A stretch of DNA of 64,000 nucleotides from NCBI GenBank assembly GCA_029237695.1, contig CM055265.1:212986506-213050505 (forward strand). The letters are read 5' to 3'. This DNA comes from Conchocele bisecta (taxonomy: Eukaryota; Mollusca; Bivalvia; Lucinida; Thyasiridae). Numbering within the stretch: position 1 is the first letter of the stretch; each line of letters opens with the position of its first letter. The position numbers were made by a program, and so were the translations under genes. The notes under the pieces were generated by a model, which ran no database searches, had not been told where the DNA came from, and worked only from the letters and a program-made list of their open reading frames with translations. Of the stretch, positions 1-14,312 are shown in pieces.

Positions 1-3000
1 TATTTCGAGGTCCTGTTCAGATTTCGCTACGTCAAACTTCGGTTTACTCAAAGTATTTATCACAGTCTGACGGACTTTGAGTAAACGAGTGTAGACTGTA
101 TATTCAGCAATGGCGTCGGTGACATCAGAGAACGGAATGTGCTGTACAGTGTGACCTTGACAACCAAAGTGACCTATATGTAGACATACAGTGCCTACCT
201 GTATATCATCGACCTTGTCATCCTTCAGGCTGAACTCCCGCAGTATGTAGTCCTTCTCTGCCTGCAACATCGGTACAATAATGAGCCTGGCTCAGGAACT
301 GCAGTATAGTTGTTCACCGATACTGGGGGCCGTTTCACTAAACTTTGTACAATTTAAAATGTTTGTAAGTGCAAAATTAGGATCGTCTGGATTTAATTAA
401 TGGATTTACATTTATTGAACATAGGTTGCATAATGCTCGATAAATGCACATCCAATAATTGTTTACAAGAAAATAGTGTTAATGTGAAATTTACAGACCA
501 ACATAAGATACAAACATTTTAGTCATAACAAAGTTTAGTGAAATGCGCCCTCCCCCCCACCCCCCCCCCCCCCACCCCCCCCCCACCCCACCACCACCAG
601 ATTTCGAGGAAGTGAATTCCACATGAGGTCTGAATTTGTCAATTTCCTACATCATTTACAGAAAATATGACTCATTTTCTATTAAAATCAATATCATCAC
701 CCTATGGTACCCTTGTGAACCCCTGTCCTTTATATGTAACCCACTAAAACAGGGCTACTTTGGTCAGTATTGCACCTAATCACCTAGCACACACATGTGG
801 CCAGATATGGATGAAAGTTTGATGATAAACATTAACGTTCTGTCAATGTACACCACCAGCTGATGTGGGACAATTAAACACTCCTGGATATGGTGAATAT
901 AAAAATAGCCGTGAGAAAAAGCAAAAATTTAATTGGTTAAAACATCCCAGCAACAGCTAAGGTCATAATTATAGACATGAAGGAATTCGGTTTAAAGCTT
1001 CATCTAAAAGACTAGAAGAATGGAAATACTATGACATGCACCATTATCCCTCCGATATTGTTACATGACTGCCGTTGTTGGACACTGCTCACAGCCGTGT
1101 TCAAACGTACAGTGAGTGCTCATTTCGGGGCCAAGCCAACACCTACATAATGCATGTGTCTCATGATATGACTAGAACGTGCCATTATGTCACCAGACCA
1201 GTTCACAACGGTCGCACTGAAATTTTTAAATTGATGCGAAAGTAATGCATAAATGCTCAAATTGCATGATTTTTCCGACGGAAATGTAACAATAATGTTT
1301 GACCATGTCCAGCCGTGGGTAAACGTTTGCCGTGGCACTCGGGAACTGTTTGAACCCGCGGCCTACGACCTTGGGGTTCAAACAGTTCCCTCATGCCATG
1401 GCAAACGTTTACCCACAGCTGGACATTATCAAACCTTATATTGAATTCAAATACTCTACCATTAGACTACCAACCCATCCCAGCCATCAGAGGGTGTCAG
1501 CTCTCCCAGCCAAGGTGGCATACTGTACACTGGCTCATCTCTGGCTGACAAAAGAACAGACAGACCGCTATCTGACTGTACACAATGCAGGGCTCCAGAT
1601 AAGTGTTGCATCTAAAGAGTATTATACCCCTAGATTTCAATTCAATGCGTATTTTACTGTTACAAATGTATTATTGATTTTCTTCCTTATTAAATAGGGA
1701 ACAAATGATAAAAAAAAACATAACATAAATTCACTTATTTGAGCTGCAAAAAGCAAACACTTTTGCTTTTGCAGCTCAACTAAGTAAATTTTCAACTTTA
1801 TTACAGTATTTTCACTACTCAATTTGAAAATCAATGCATATTTTCACATTGCTGTGAGTATTTTGTACTCCCACTTTTGATAATCAACGCCTATCTGCTA
1901 AAAATAAGTGCTTAAAATACGCCAATATGCACCTTATCTGGAGCTCTGCACAATGTATCGGACTGCCTTACCTCGTGGTGGAGCCGAGTGTCTGCCACAC
2001 GCACTATCACGTTGTCTACTCGCATGGAGAACCGCAGTAAGATGAAGAAACTTGTCGGCATAACCCTCTGGAAAGAAGAAATCAGTAACACTGATGCAGG
2101 ATGTATCTGTCAAAAGTGTCCGTGCAAATTTCTAAGTCATTTGACCTCGAGCACAGGGGCCGAATGGGTGGGTGATAGAATAAAAATATGGATGATGAGA
2201 AATAGGGGATCTATCCTTAGAGCTATCCTTACAATGTTCACACTGAGCAGGGAGGATCCGTTGTCGGAGAGCTTGTCCTCAAACTGAGTATGACAGATGA
2301 CAGTAACATGGAAAGATCTATGCCATATACCCAGGGGGTGAGTATATTATGCAAAGCTATCCAGTGGCGGATCCAGGATTCTGCCGTGGGGGGGGGGGGT
2401 GCAGTCGAAATTTGAACAACTAATTTTCAGTACATAATGCTCATGTGATAAGGCACATTGTCAACAGGCTTTCTTTAATATCTAGACTTTGATTAGTTGC
2501 AAACTCTTGCGATCTACTCCCGTACCGTCCGTACCGGGAGTAGATTGCAAGAGTTACCATTCGCAACTAGACCTTTATCTGATAATATCACCCTTATTTG
2601 ACAGTTCTTGCTAATTATTTTTTTGACAAAATCAGACAGCTTCTCAATTGCAAAAACAAATGTGGAATCCTGAAAGGGGGACACCCCCTGAATCTGCCAT
2701 TGCTATCCTTACAAGTTTCACACTGAGCAGGGAGGTCCCATTGTCGGAGAGCTCGTCCTCAAACAGCAGGATGTCGTCGTAGAAGTGGATCTTCTCGTGC
2801 ACTTTCAACTTCTCCATGTCGATCAACTCGTCCGTCGGCTCCACCTGCAACCACATGCCAGGAACATCAACACTCAGGCAATTACTGGTATTTTGTGGAA
2901 TTGCTCAGTATAGGGGAATTACTCAGGCAATTTCTGGTATTGGGGAATTGCTCAGGCAATTACTGGTATTGGGGAATTACTCAGACAATTTCTGGTATTG

Positions 3001-6000
3001 GGGAATAGCTCAGACAATTTCTGGTATAGGGGAATTACTCAGGCAATTACTGGTATTGGGGAATTGCTCAGTATAGGGGAATTACTCAGGCAATTACTGG
3101 TATTGGAGAATTATTCAGTATAGGGGACTTACTCAGGCAATTTCTGGTATTGGGGAATTGCTCAGTATAGGGGAATTACTCAGGCAATTACTGGTATAGG
3201 GGAATTACTCAGGCATTACTGGTATTGGCAAATTACTCAGGCAATTACTGGTATTGGGGAATTGCTCAGTATAGGGGAATTACTCAGGCAATTTCTGGTA
3301 TTGGGGAATTGCTCAGGCAATTACTGGTACATGTATTGGGGAATTACTCAGACAATTTCTGGTATTGGGGAATAGGTCAGACAATTTCTGGTATAGGGGA
3401 ATTACTCAGGCAATTACTGGTATTGGGGAATTGCTCAGTATAGGGGAATTACTCAGGCAATTACTGGTATTGGAGAATTATTCAGTATAGGGGACTTACT
3501 CAGGCAATTTCTGGTATTGGGGAATTGCTCAGTATAGGGGAATTGCTCAGTATAGGGGAATTACTCGGGCAATTACTGGTATAGCGGAATTACTCAGGCA
3601 ATTACTGGTATTTGCGAATTACTCAGGCAATTTCTGGTATTGGGGAATTGCTCAGTATAGGGGAATTACTTAGGCAATTTCTGGTATTGGGGAATTGCTC
3701 AGTGTAGGGGAATCACTCGGGCAATTACTGGTATAGCGGAATTACTCAGGCAATTACTGGTATTTGCGAATTACTCAGGCAATTTCTGGTATTGGGGAAT
3801 TGCTCAGTATAGGGGAATTACTTAGGCAATTTCTGGTATTGGGGAATTGCTCAGTGTAGGGAATCACTCAATCAATTACTGGTAATGGGGAATTACTAAG
3901 GCAATTACTAGTATTGGGGAATTACTCAGGCAATTACTGGTATTGGTGAATTACTCAGGCAATTACTGATATTGGGGAATTGCTCAGTATAGGGCAATTA
4001 CTCAGGCAATTTCTGGTATTGGGGAATTACTCAGGCAATTACTGGTATTGGGGAATTGGGGGACAACTGTTAGGGGAATTACTCAGGTAATTTGTATTGC
4101 GTGGGAAATTTACTCAGGTATAAGGGGAATTACTTAGGCAATTACTTGGTTTGGGGAATTAACTCAGTATTAGGGGAATTTTACTTCAGGCAAATTACTG
4201 GTATTGGGGAATTGCTCAGTAGTAGGGGAATTACTCAGGCAATAACTTGGTTATAGGGGAATTACTCAGGCAATTACTGGTATTTGCGAATTAATTCAGG
4301 CCAATTTTCTGGTCATTGAGAAATTGCCTCTTCAGTTTAATAGGGCGAAATTACTCCAGGCAGAATTTTCTTGGTTATTGGCGGGGAATTACCTTTTTTT
4401 CAGTATAGGGGGGAATTAACTTTTTTTCAAAGGGCCAATTACTGGTAATTGGGGAATTGCTCAGTATAGGGGAAAATTTACTCAGGCAATTACAGGTTAT
4501 TGGGGGAATTGCTCAGGTATAGGGGATATTACTCAGGGCAAAAACTGGTATTAGGGGAATTTACTCAGGCAATAACTGGTATTTGCGAATTAACTTCAGG
4601 GGAATTATTTCTGGTCTTGAGGAGAATTGGCTCAAAAGTTATAGGGGAATTACTTCCAGGCAATTTCTGGGTATTGGGGGAATTACTCAGGGTATCAATT
4701 TACTCAGGCAATTACTTGGTATTGGGGAATTGCTCAAAGTTTAGGGGAAAATTATCAGCAATAACTGGTATCGGGGGAATTACTCAGGCAACTTTACTGG
4801 TATTGGCGGGGAAATTTACTCAGTAATGGGGAATTAACTCAGGTCAATTACTGGTATTGGGGAAATTGATCCAGTATAGGGGAATTATCAGGGCAATAAT
4901 TTGGGACTTGGGATAGGAGGGGAATTACTCCAGGCAATTTTACTGGTATTGGCGAATTACTCAGGCAATTACTGGTTATTGGCGGGAAATTAACTTCCAG
5001 TATAGGGAATTACTCAGGCAAATTAACTGGTATAGGGGAATTGTCAGTATCGGGGAATTACTCCAGGCAAAATAACTGTTATAGGGGAATTACTACTACT
5101 TCAGCAGGCAAATTACAGGTATTTGAAATTAATCAGAGCAATTACATGTCTTGAGAAATTGCTCAGTATAGGGGAATTTACTCCCAGGCAATTTCTGGAT
5201 ATTTTGGTGAATTACTCCAGTATGGGGGAATTACTCAGCGCATTAATACTCGTATTGGGGAATTGCTCAGTATAGGGAAAATTACTCAGAGCAATTACTA
5301 CTGTATTGGGGACTTGCTCAGATAGAGGGAATTACCAGGCAATAACTGGTATAGGGAATTACTCAGAGTCTTTACTGGAAATTTGCGAATTACTCAGGCA
5401 ATTTCTGGTCCTTGAGAGAAATTTGCTCAGTATCAGGGGAAATTACTCCAAGGCCAATTTCTGTATGGGGAATTACTCATATGGGTAATTACTCAGCTCA
5501 GAGCGCAATTACTGTATTTGGGAACTTGCTCAGTATAAGGGGAATTACTCACCAGGCAATAACTGGTATAGGGGAATTTACTTCAGCGCAATACTGGTTA
5601 TAATTGTGGGCGAATTACCTCAGTATGGGGGAATTACTCAGGTCAATTACTGGATTGGGGGAATTGCTCATATAGAGGGAATTATCAGGCAATTTTGGTA
5701 TTTTGGAAATCTCAGGTTTGGTTTTGGGAAATTACTCATAATAGGGGAATTACTCCAGGCAATTACGGTTATTGGGGAATTCCTCTATGGGGAATTATCA
5801 GGCAATTTTGGTATTGGGGAAATTTGCCAGTATAGGGGAATTACAAAGCAATTAACTGGTAAAGGAATAACTCAGGCAATTTGGTATTTGGCAAATTACT
5901 CAAAGGGGAAATTACTTAATTACGGAAATTAACTCAGTATAGGGGACTTATCAGGCAATTACTTGGATTTGGGAATCTCAGGTTAGGAGGAAATTAATCA

Positions 6001-9000
6001 AGGCAATTTTTGGTATTGAAAATTCTCCATATAGGGGGGGGGAAAATTACTAAGGCAATTACTGGTATTGGGGAATTCTCAGGGGAATTAACGGAATTGG
6101 GTTATTAACAATTGCTCAGGTATAGCGAATTTACTCAGTATAGGAATTACTCATGGGCAATTACTGGTATTGGGGATTGCTCAGTATAGGGGAATTAATC
6201 AGGCAAATTTTTGGTATTGAGAAATTGCTCTAGGGGTATTACGGCGAATTACTCAAAGGCAATTACTGGTATTGGCCAATTACTCCAGGGAATTTACTGG
6301 AGGGGAATACTCAGTATAGGGTGAATTACCAGGCAATTACGGTATTCGATTACTCAGTATAGGGAATTACTCAGGCAATTACTGGTATTGGGGAATTGCT
6401 CATAAAGGGGAATTAAATCAGGCAATTTTTGGTTGGAATTGAATAGGGAATTCAAGGTTAGGTAATTGGCGAATTACTCAGTTATTTAGAATACTCAGGC
6501 AATTACTGGTATTGGGAATTACTCAGTATAGGGGAATTACAGGGCAATTCTTGTATTGGGAATTGCTCAGTATAGGGGAATTAACTAAGGTAATTAACTG
6601 ATTGGCAATACTAAGGCAATTACTGTATTGGGGAATTACCGGCAATTACTGGTATTGGGGATTGCTCAGTATAGGGGAATTACTCAGGCAATTACTGGTA
6701 TTGGGGAATTTCTCAGTATAGGTGAATTACTCAGGCAATTTCTGGTATTGAGAAATTGCTCAGTATAGGCGAATTACTAAGGCAATTACTGTATTGGGGA
6801 ATTCTCAGTATGGGAATTACTCAGGCAATTTACTGGTATTGAATTATGGCTCTGTATTAGCGAATTACTCAGGCCATTATTGAATTAACTTCAGCAATTT
6901 CTGGTATTGAGAAATTGCTCAGTATAGGCGAATTACTCAGGCAATTACTGGTATTGGGGAAATATTGTTGGACATCATATTTATTCCTGAGACATCTGGA
7001 AATCCGATAAAGAAACAAGTTTCTTTGTCGGATTGTCAAGGGAAATAAATCTGGTATTTCAAAATGGTAGTGGAATAAATGGTATATTACATGCTGTTCG
7101 AAAAATGTGAATTTGCTCTTATACCAGCTTATAAGTTAACGTTGTCAAAATTGACAATTTTTACATTAGCGTATGAATTGTTTCTTTGCCGGAAATGACG
7201 TCGAAACGTGACGTCAATTACGTCTCGCAAAGGCCTAGGAGGAAATATTTCACTCCGGAATCACGGTAAATCACAGGGTAGAATTAACATATCAAAATCC
7301 ATTCCAGCAACTTAGAGGTGAAAGGGTTAAATTACCTGAAATGACGCTCCATCCTTGCTGAGCAGGGTCCCCTTGTAGTCTGTGGTGAATGTCCAATCAA
7401 ACGGCTTCACAACCTCATTAATGTGCTCACTGTTCGCTCTGTATTGTAAACAGAATAACGGGACATTCACCCATTCATGCCATAACTTTCAACATCACAG
7501 GATTGTATAGTGGTATTGGCAAATAGTGTAGATCCAGATGAGCTGGCTCGTGACGAGCCGTCTCATCAGGATCTGCACTTTTTGCAAATAATTTTCACAT
7601 TTTTGAGAAGAAAAAACACCCCTTTTCAAAAATGGACTAGTCTGAAAATCATTTTGTGACAATTGGATTGGTCTGGAAATAAACATATAAAACTTAGGAG
7701 TGAAAGGGTTAATAACCAACATTGAAATGTCCATGCTCATTTCTGGACTATTCCATTAATCAAATCAAATTGTATCAAAATCTGAAAAACAAAAACGCCA
7801 CCAACGGCATTTATCCCATCGCTGTGGTAGTTGTATCATACATATTTACATGATTTATTAAGCCAATCACTTATACAGTAAAGAAGTTGTAGGAGAACGG
7901 AGAAAATCGCAATTTCAAAGTCATCTGACCTTGACATTGGGCATGGTGAGAGCATGGATGGGGTGTTGAATGAAAATATAGATGATAATAAACAAGTACA
8001 TGAACTTTCAAACGAATCGTTCATACAGTAAAGAAATTATAGCAGAATGGACGTACGCACACGTAGAGATTTGATCTTGACCTGGGCATGGGGGAGCATG
8101 AGTCGGATAGCAAATAAAAATACTAATGATGAAAAACATGCACATAAAATTTGAAGCCAATCGTTCATACAGTAAAGAAGTTATAGCAGAATGGAGACAT
8201 GCGCATGCATCTATTGGATGGAAATTTCAGTTATTTTACCTTGACAGTGGACATGTGGGAGCATGGGTGGGGTGGGAAATGAAAATATGAAGATGAGAAA
8301 CATACACATGAAGTGTGAACCCATGGTATGGAATGAACATATGGATGCTAACACAAAGCTAATCCCCTTGCTGGAAGCCTTGCTTGATAATAAAAAAAAC
8401 AAAAAAACATTTTAACATTTTTGCCCTACAAACAAGTTGAACATAAGTCCTCAGTCACCTTGACCTTGTGTGGTCGGACAAGTATTTTAAGCAAAACAAA
8501 GCACCATCCCTTGAAACACATTGTGGCCAGATATTATCAAAATCGGTGAAGCGGTTCATGAGTTATTGAAAAATGAAAGGTGTTACTAACGTAAGCATGT
8601 ACGCACATACATTATATCAGCGAGGGGATAATAAACATGTACATGAAGGTTCAAGCCAAGTGGTCATATGGTAAAGAAGTTATACGGACCAATAACATTG
8701 CTTAACAAGAAATGCGTCTGTCGAACGCGGATGCCACCTGCAGCATATTTGAGAAACTGTGACAAAGTGGTTAACCGAAAAGTGTGACGGACGGACGGAC
8801 AGATGGACAGACGGACGGACAGATGGATGAACAGACGGATGGACGGTCCAAACACTATATGCCACCCGTTTCTTCGAAACCCGGTGGCATAAAAAAGCTG
8901 GTACTCTCCTGGCTTTCATGAAACTTTCATACTTTAGCTATATTATGGCACTCATAAAAATAGGTGATATTTCAAACTAAAGTACCCACGACATGTCAGG

Positions 9001-12000
9001 AGGGTAACATTTTTTACAATCATACTAAATCATGTCAAATTTAATCAAATAAATGAAGTTGTAAAATTGCCTTGTCTTGCCAATTAGACAATTTGTAAGT
9101 ACATGTACATGTACAAGTATCTTATTATGTTTGTTATGGTATCTGGGGCCCGTTTCACTAAACTTTGTACAACTAAAATGTTCGTAAGTGCAAACTTATG
9201 ATAGTCTGTAAATTTCACATTTATATTTGTTTCTTGTAAACAATTATTGGATTTACATTTATTGAGCATAGGTTGCATACGCAGCCTATGCTCAATAAAT
9301 GTAAATCCAATAAATTTAAATCCATCAATTGAAATTTACAGACGATCCTAAATTTGCACTTACGAACATTTTAGTCGTACAAAGTTTAGTGAAACGGGCC
9401 CCAGCTGATTATCTGCACATCTACATATGCCACATCCTGAAGTGGTCAGCTTTGTCCACTCCAATTAGCCGGACATGGTTAATGAACAAGATAATTAGCG
9501 GGAAGTGACAGTATTCCTCTACCTGTCCATCTCCAACTTCCCAGACAAACATGGCTGACAAGCAAGAAGCAATTAGTCACTCAATTAAGCAGCCATCAGT
9601 ATCAGTTCTCAGGTAGCTTGACCTATTGGATTTAAACCAGAAAAATATGGTCAGGGTCTATAAACTGTCCTTCAGTCTTGTAGAGTAAACTTGAATCATA
9701 CCAAAGTCTATAGTTGTCTTAGTATCTGCCAACACATAGGATTAACATGGCCAGCAAAGGGCTGAGAATGAGAAGGTATGTACCGGAAGAATTCTAACTT
9801 TTTATTCTAAATAGTGTCTTTATTACACACCAAAAGTGTAGTTTGTGACCATCATTTGAAATGTCTCATTGAGATGGTTGAAATATTTTTTATTTTATTT
9901 TTTTTTTGCTTATATTTAACGGCGGCACTGGCTCTAGGACCTTGCATGCCGTCTCCCAAGAATGGGAGAAAGAACGGAGGTAGAGATATTTTGAGAGAAG
10001 CCTGTAATTCGTATTTACAGAGCAACTACGAATTATCGGTACCCATTTACAGCTGGGTGAACTGGAACAGTGTGGATAAAGTGTCTTGCTCAAGGACACA
10101 ACGCACGCCGCTAAGCAGGCTCGAACCCACGACCCTGGGATCAGTAGTCCGACACACTAACCATTACGCCACGGCGCTCCACGATGGTTGAAATGAGTTG
10201 TCACATGTTATACTTTCGCCGGAAAAAAATGAACAAAATATTTTCCAAGTATCCATGTTTCCATATACCTACATGTATCTAACAGTGTATTTCAAGTGTA
10301 AATGTGCAAGATTCCTTAACGATTATTATTCTATTGCAGGAGTTTGTTTGGAGCGTTCCCCCAGCCAGTGAGTGGTCAATGAGCGATATTGAGGCCTTCA
10401 TCACTCCGGACAGCAAGGCCAACGACTCCGGCCTTGGTTCGGACTCCAAGCTCGCTACGGTAAGTCAATATTCAGATCATACCTTGGTGGGTTAAAAATT
10501 ATAATACCCTCATCATTCGAAGATGTTATAGGTTTTTATTCAACAATTCATACTAAACCATGTACTTACTCTATGTTTGGTGTCCCGCCAAAATGGTAGA
10601 GTGAATTGTGTTATCTGCCCTAATATAAATAGAATATCTAATAAAATTGAACATGTGGAAGCATGCCTTGATAGTGATAAATTTGTGTAATAATGAATAG
10701 TGCTAAATGACTACAGATGAATCTACATTACAAGAGAACTGACCGAAGCAGGAAAACAGAGACATTGTTTCTTTATGATTACATATGATAATCATAAGGT
10801 TATTCTGAGTGTATGATTAATCAGATTCTCCACTGTGTACAAATTTACCCCTTTTCCGACAACGGAATAGTATGAAAACTGACAAATATGTCATAGCATG
10901 GGTTTGACTATTTCCAGATTTAGATCCCGTCATTCACGCCACTGTGTAAGAGAGTCGGGGTGCGTAAGAAGCTTTTCTCCAACAAGCGGCCGGCCGACGA
11001 CCAGGAGATAAATCATCTCACACAGGCCACGAAGAAACTCTGAGATCTGCCCACACAACTGTCTAAATGAACACTGGACAGCGAGTCCACCCAACAACAA
11101 GGAATTCTCTATGCAACAATGAAAAATGACTCCAACCGTGAGACGTGAGATAACTACTACCCTAACTCATGATTTTACAGTATTGGCAGTGGGTGACAGC
11201 AACTGCATTCTGCTTGTTATTCGGATTTCAATTCATACTATTATAGTAATTTCCAATAACCTCCGAAGGGAAGCACATCTTTTTATTAAATTTTACATAG
11301 GACTGCCAATACATTTTCACACTATTTTACATAGGACTGCCAATACATTTTCACACTATTTTACATAGGACTGCCAATACATTTTCAAACTATTTTACAT
11401 AGGACTGCAATACATTTTCCAATCATTTTCAAACTATTTTACATAGGACTGCCAATACATTTTCAAACTATTTTACATAGGACTGCCAATACATTTTCAC
11501 ACTATTTTACATAGGACTGCCAATACATTTTCACACTATTTTGATGTTGACATGGACTGCCAATACATTTTCACAGGTAAAAAAAAAAAAAAATATTTTA
11601 CATAGGACTGCCAATACATTTTCACACTATTTTGATGAAGACCATGTGGTCGAAAATTGAATAAAAAGAGTGACTTTAAAACAATGCATATTATTATAGG
11701 TCGCAGATGTGTTGCGAGGTAACTATGATAACCAGCTTGGTCAGGTGACCATCATTGACTGTTGACATCCGTACGAGTTTGACGGGGGCCACATTCGGGG
11801 AGCCGAGAACCGCTACACCAAGGATGATGTCCACTCCCTACTGACCACACCAGTGACCGCCTCGGACAGACCACATGTCCTCATCTTCCACTGTGAATTC
11901 TCCTCTGAGAGAGGAACCAAGATGTAAGTCTATTTACGAAATAACCAGATGTAAAAATGAGAATCATGTACAAAGTCTGAAATGTGACAAATGATTTGAT

Positions 12001-14244
12001 AAAATAACAAATGATTTTGGAGACAGTAGTTCAAATGTGTGGACAATTATAAATTGTAAATTTACTGTAAATGAGGAGCTTCAATTCATGAAAAACTATG
12101 ATGAAGCCTTGAAATTCCATACACAAAATCTGTGACTTGAATAGCTGTAATTTCTGATGACATGAATTATATTACTCAAGTCAGAGCTCCAGATAAGCTG
12201 CGTATTTGCTTAAATACCCAATTAAAATTGCCAAAAACCCAATTGAAATCAGTAGCAAGTATCAAAAAGCAATAACAATTTTGTGGCACCATGCTGCAGA
12301 AAACAATAAACAGACCACAAATATAGCATATTTTTTCTTATTTTCGAAGAAAACACATCTTGGTATTTTATTAGAATTGTCTCCAAGGAGACAATTCTAA
12401 TGACATGCCAAGACACGTTTTTATTTTGAAGCAAACTATTCAATAATTGCTGTCTGTTGATGTGTAAACAGTAGTGTGATTTTATTTTACCCAATTACAA
12501 TTTTGAAATACCCAATTGCTTCAGAAATGATGGAGTGAAAATACTCACTTACTAATTCATTATCTGGAGCCCTGGGACTGGTGGATATTGATTACAAGGA
12601 CAGATTGGTAGGTTTTCTACTCTGTCAAACAAACATGTGGTTTTTCTTGATTGTCCAACAAATTTGTAGGTTTTGTGTTTGTTGTGTTGGCTTATAGATA
12701 TGTACATGTATATTTGGCTGTATACAGCTGTAATCATTTTATGATCGATCATGTGACAACCTTACACAATTTCATGAATGTTCACTTTTCACAAATACAA
12801 AAGCAATCAACAGGTATATTTACTAAATAAAACATTTTATACCAAATGGCTTTGTTTCAATCTAGAAAGGACACTACTAACTAGAAATGTAACAAATGTA
12901 CCCTCCCATCTTCCTCACCATTTGTCATATTTACTGATTCTCGCTGTGTGTATTTACTCAGTAAAATAAGTTGGAAGTTGACATTTATGATCACAAAAAA
13001 ATATATAAGACATTTGAATCGTTAGAAATATACAATTGTTGCTAAGCTTATATTTTACCCAGTGTAGTATATTTGGACTCCTTTCATAAATCTGTGTGCG
13101 GTGTAAATGTGTTATCCCCTCGCTGATAGGCAAGAGTGGATATAGTGTTAGTCCATGTACATGCGTACTTGTACGTACATATTTCACGATAGTAGGACCT
13201 TTCATTTTTCAATAACTCATTAACCTCTTCACCGATTTTGATAATATTTGGCCACAATATGTCATGGGATGGTGCTTTTCATTTCGAAGTAAACTATTCA
13301 ATAATTGCTGTCTGTTGATGTGTAAACAGTAGTGTGATTTTATTTTACGCAACTGAAATTTTGAAATATCCAATTGCTTCAGAAATGATCGAGTGACAAT
13401 ACTCAATTACTAATTCCTTATCTGGAGCCCTGTCAAGTGATAAAATAATTTATATCTACTCAAAACATTCACCATTTATTCACATTATCACCAATCACTC
13501 TATTGTTCCAGGTACCGGTTTCTGCGAGCCCAGGACCGCGAGTTGAACAAGGAGAGCTACCCCACGTTGAACTTCCCAGAGGTCTATCTACTGGTGGGTA
13601 GCTATAAGGCCTTCTACACACAACACAAGGTGAGTTGTCATATTATGAACTCCATTCAATGAACCCTTGTATTTCTACAGAATTGAACATATCAAAATTT
13701 TCTTATTGTACTGGTAATATTATACAATATAATTATTGCATAACAATTTCTTTATAATCAATATCATTTTTATCCATTCCCAGGACCTGTGTGCACCCGA
13801 CACCTACACCCCGATGTTACACACGGACCACGGGGAAGATCTCCGCCATTTCTGGGTCAAGTCCAAGTCGTGGGCGGCGGGAGACAAGACACATACGCCC
13901 AAACGTCGGGCACTACGCAGGAGCCTCACACCACTCACACTGTCGTTCTGGGGGACGATCTTGGTCACGGCACCAAAATAGGGAATTGTAACACAGAACC
14001 ACAACAACTTATTTTGATATGTGAAAAACATATCAGAAATATTCAGCATCTAATTAAATGTGGTATTTATGTTCTGAAAATTAACATTGGAGTGATGTGT
14101 TAAATTCTCAACAAATTGACTAAATGTGCTATTAAAATGAACTTAAACTGCTTGGAGGTGAAAACTATTGATAGTTTGTTAATGTTAATGATTGTTGAAT
14201 ATATTGTTTTGTTTGTGTACAGTATAATATTTTGTAGATAACAA

Positions 14245-14312
<68 letters not shown>

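Larger units (their letters stand above)
10340..13981 (+). pseudogene. CDC25: CDC25-like M-phase inducer phosphatase, damaged, nested inside a TIPRL intron
   Basis: Five exon-like blocks: 10340-10459, 10924-11040, 11700-11923, 13512-13629 and 13784-13981. The first carries DSGLGS (10424-10441), a beta-TrCP phosphodegron-type motif like the DSG site of CDC25A. The third is the rhodanese-type catalytic domain with [10 protein letters not shown]; the CX5R loop with Cys at 11892-11894 is intact. The fourth and fifth ([44 protein letters not shown]) match the family C-terminus in order and splice in phase. Damage: an in-frame TGA at 11763-11765 sits where the family has the Arg of its DCRYPYE segment. 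The second block ends in TGA (11041-11043) with no GT donor. The exon that normally precedes the catalytic domain (LIGD...GKHQDL region) is not found; a minisatellite occupies that interval. CDC25 removes inhibitory phosphates from CDKs. Most likely a pseudogene, although conserved catalytic exons leave room for assembly error or recent loss. Confidence 0.85.

Noticed and set aside
2816..5932. Open frames with [14 protein letters not shown] repeats
   Set aside because: Translation of the intronic minisatellite; they break wherever the units carry indels.
8664..8919. Ser/Pro/Val/His-rich frames (SVRPS repeats)
   Set aside because: Translation of GGAC/GTCC simple repeats in repeat family D.
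9747..9775. Possible first exon of the CDC25-like gene (short ATG frame before GTATGT)
   Set aside because: Its splice phase does not fit the 10340 exon without creating a stop.
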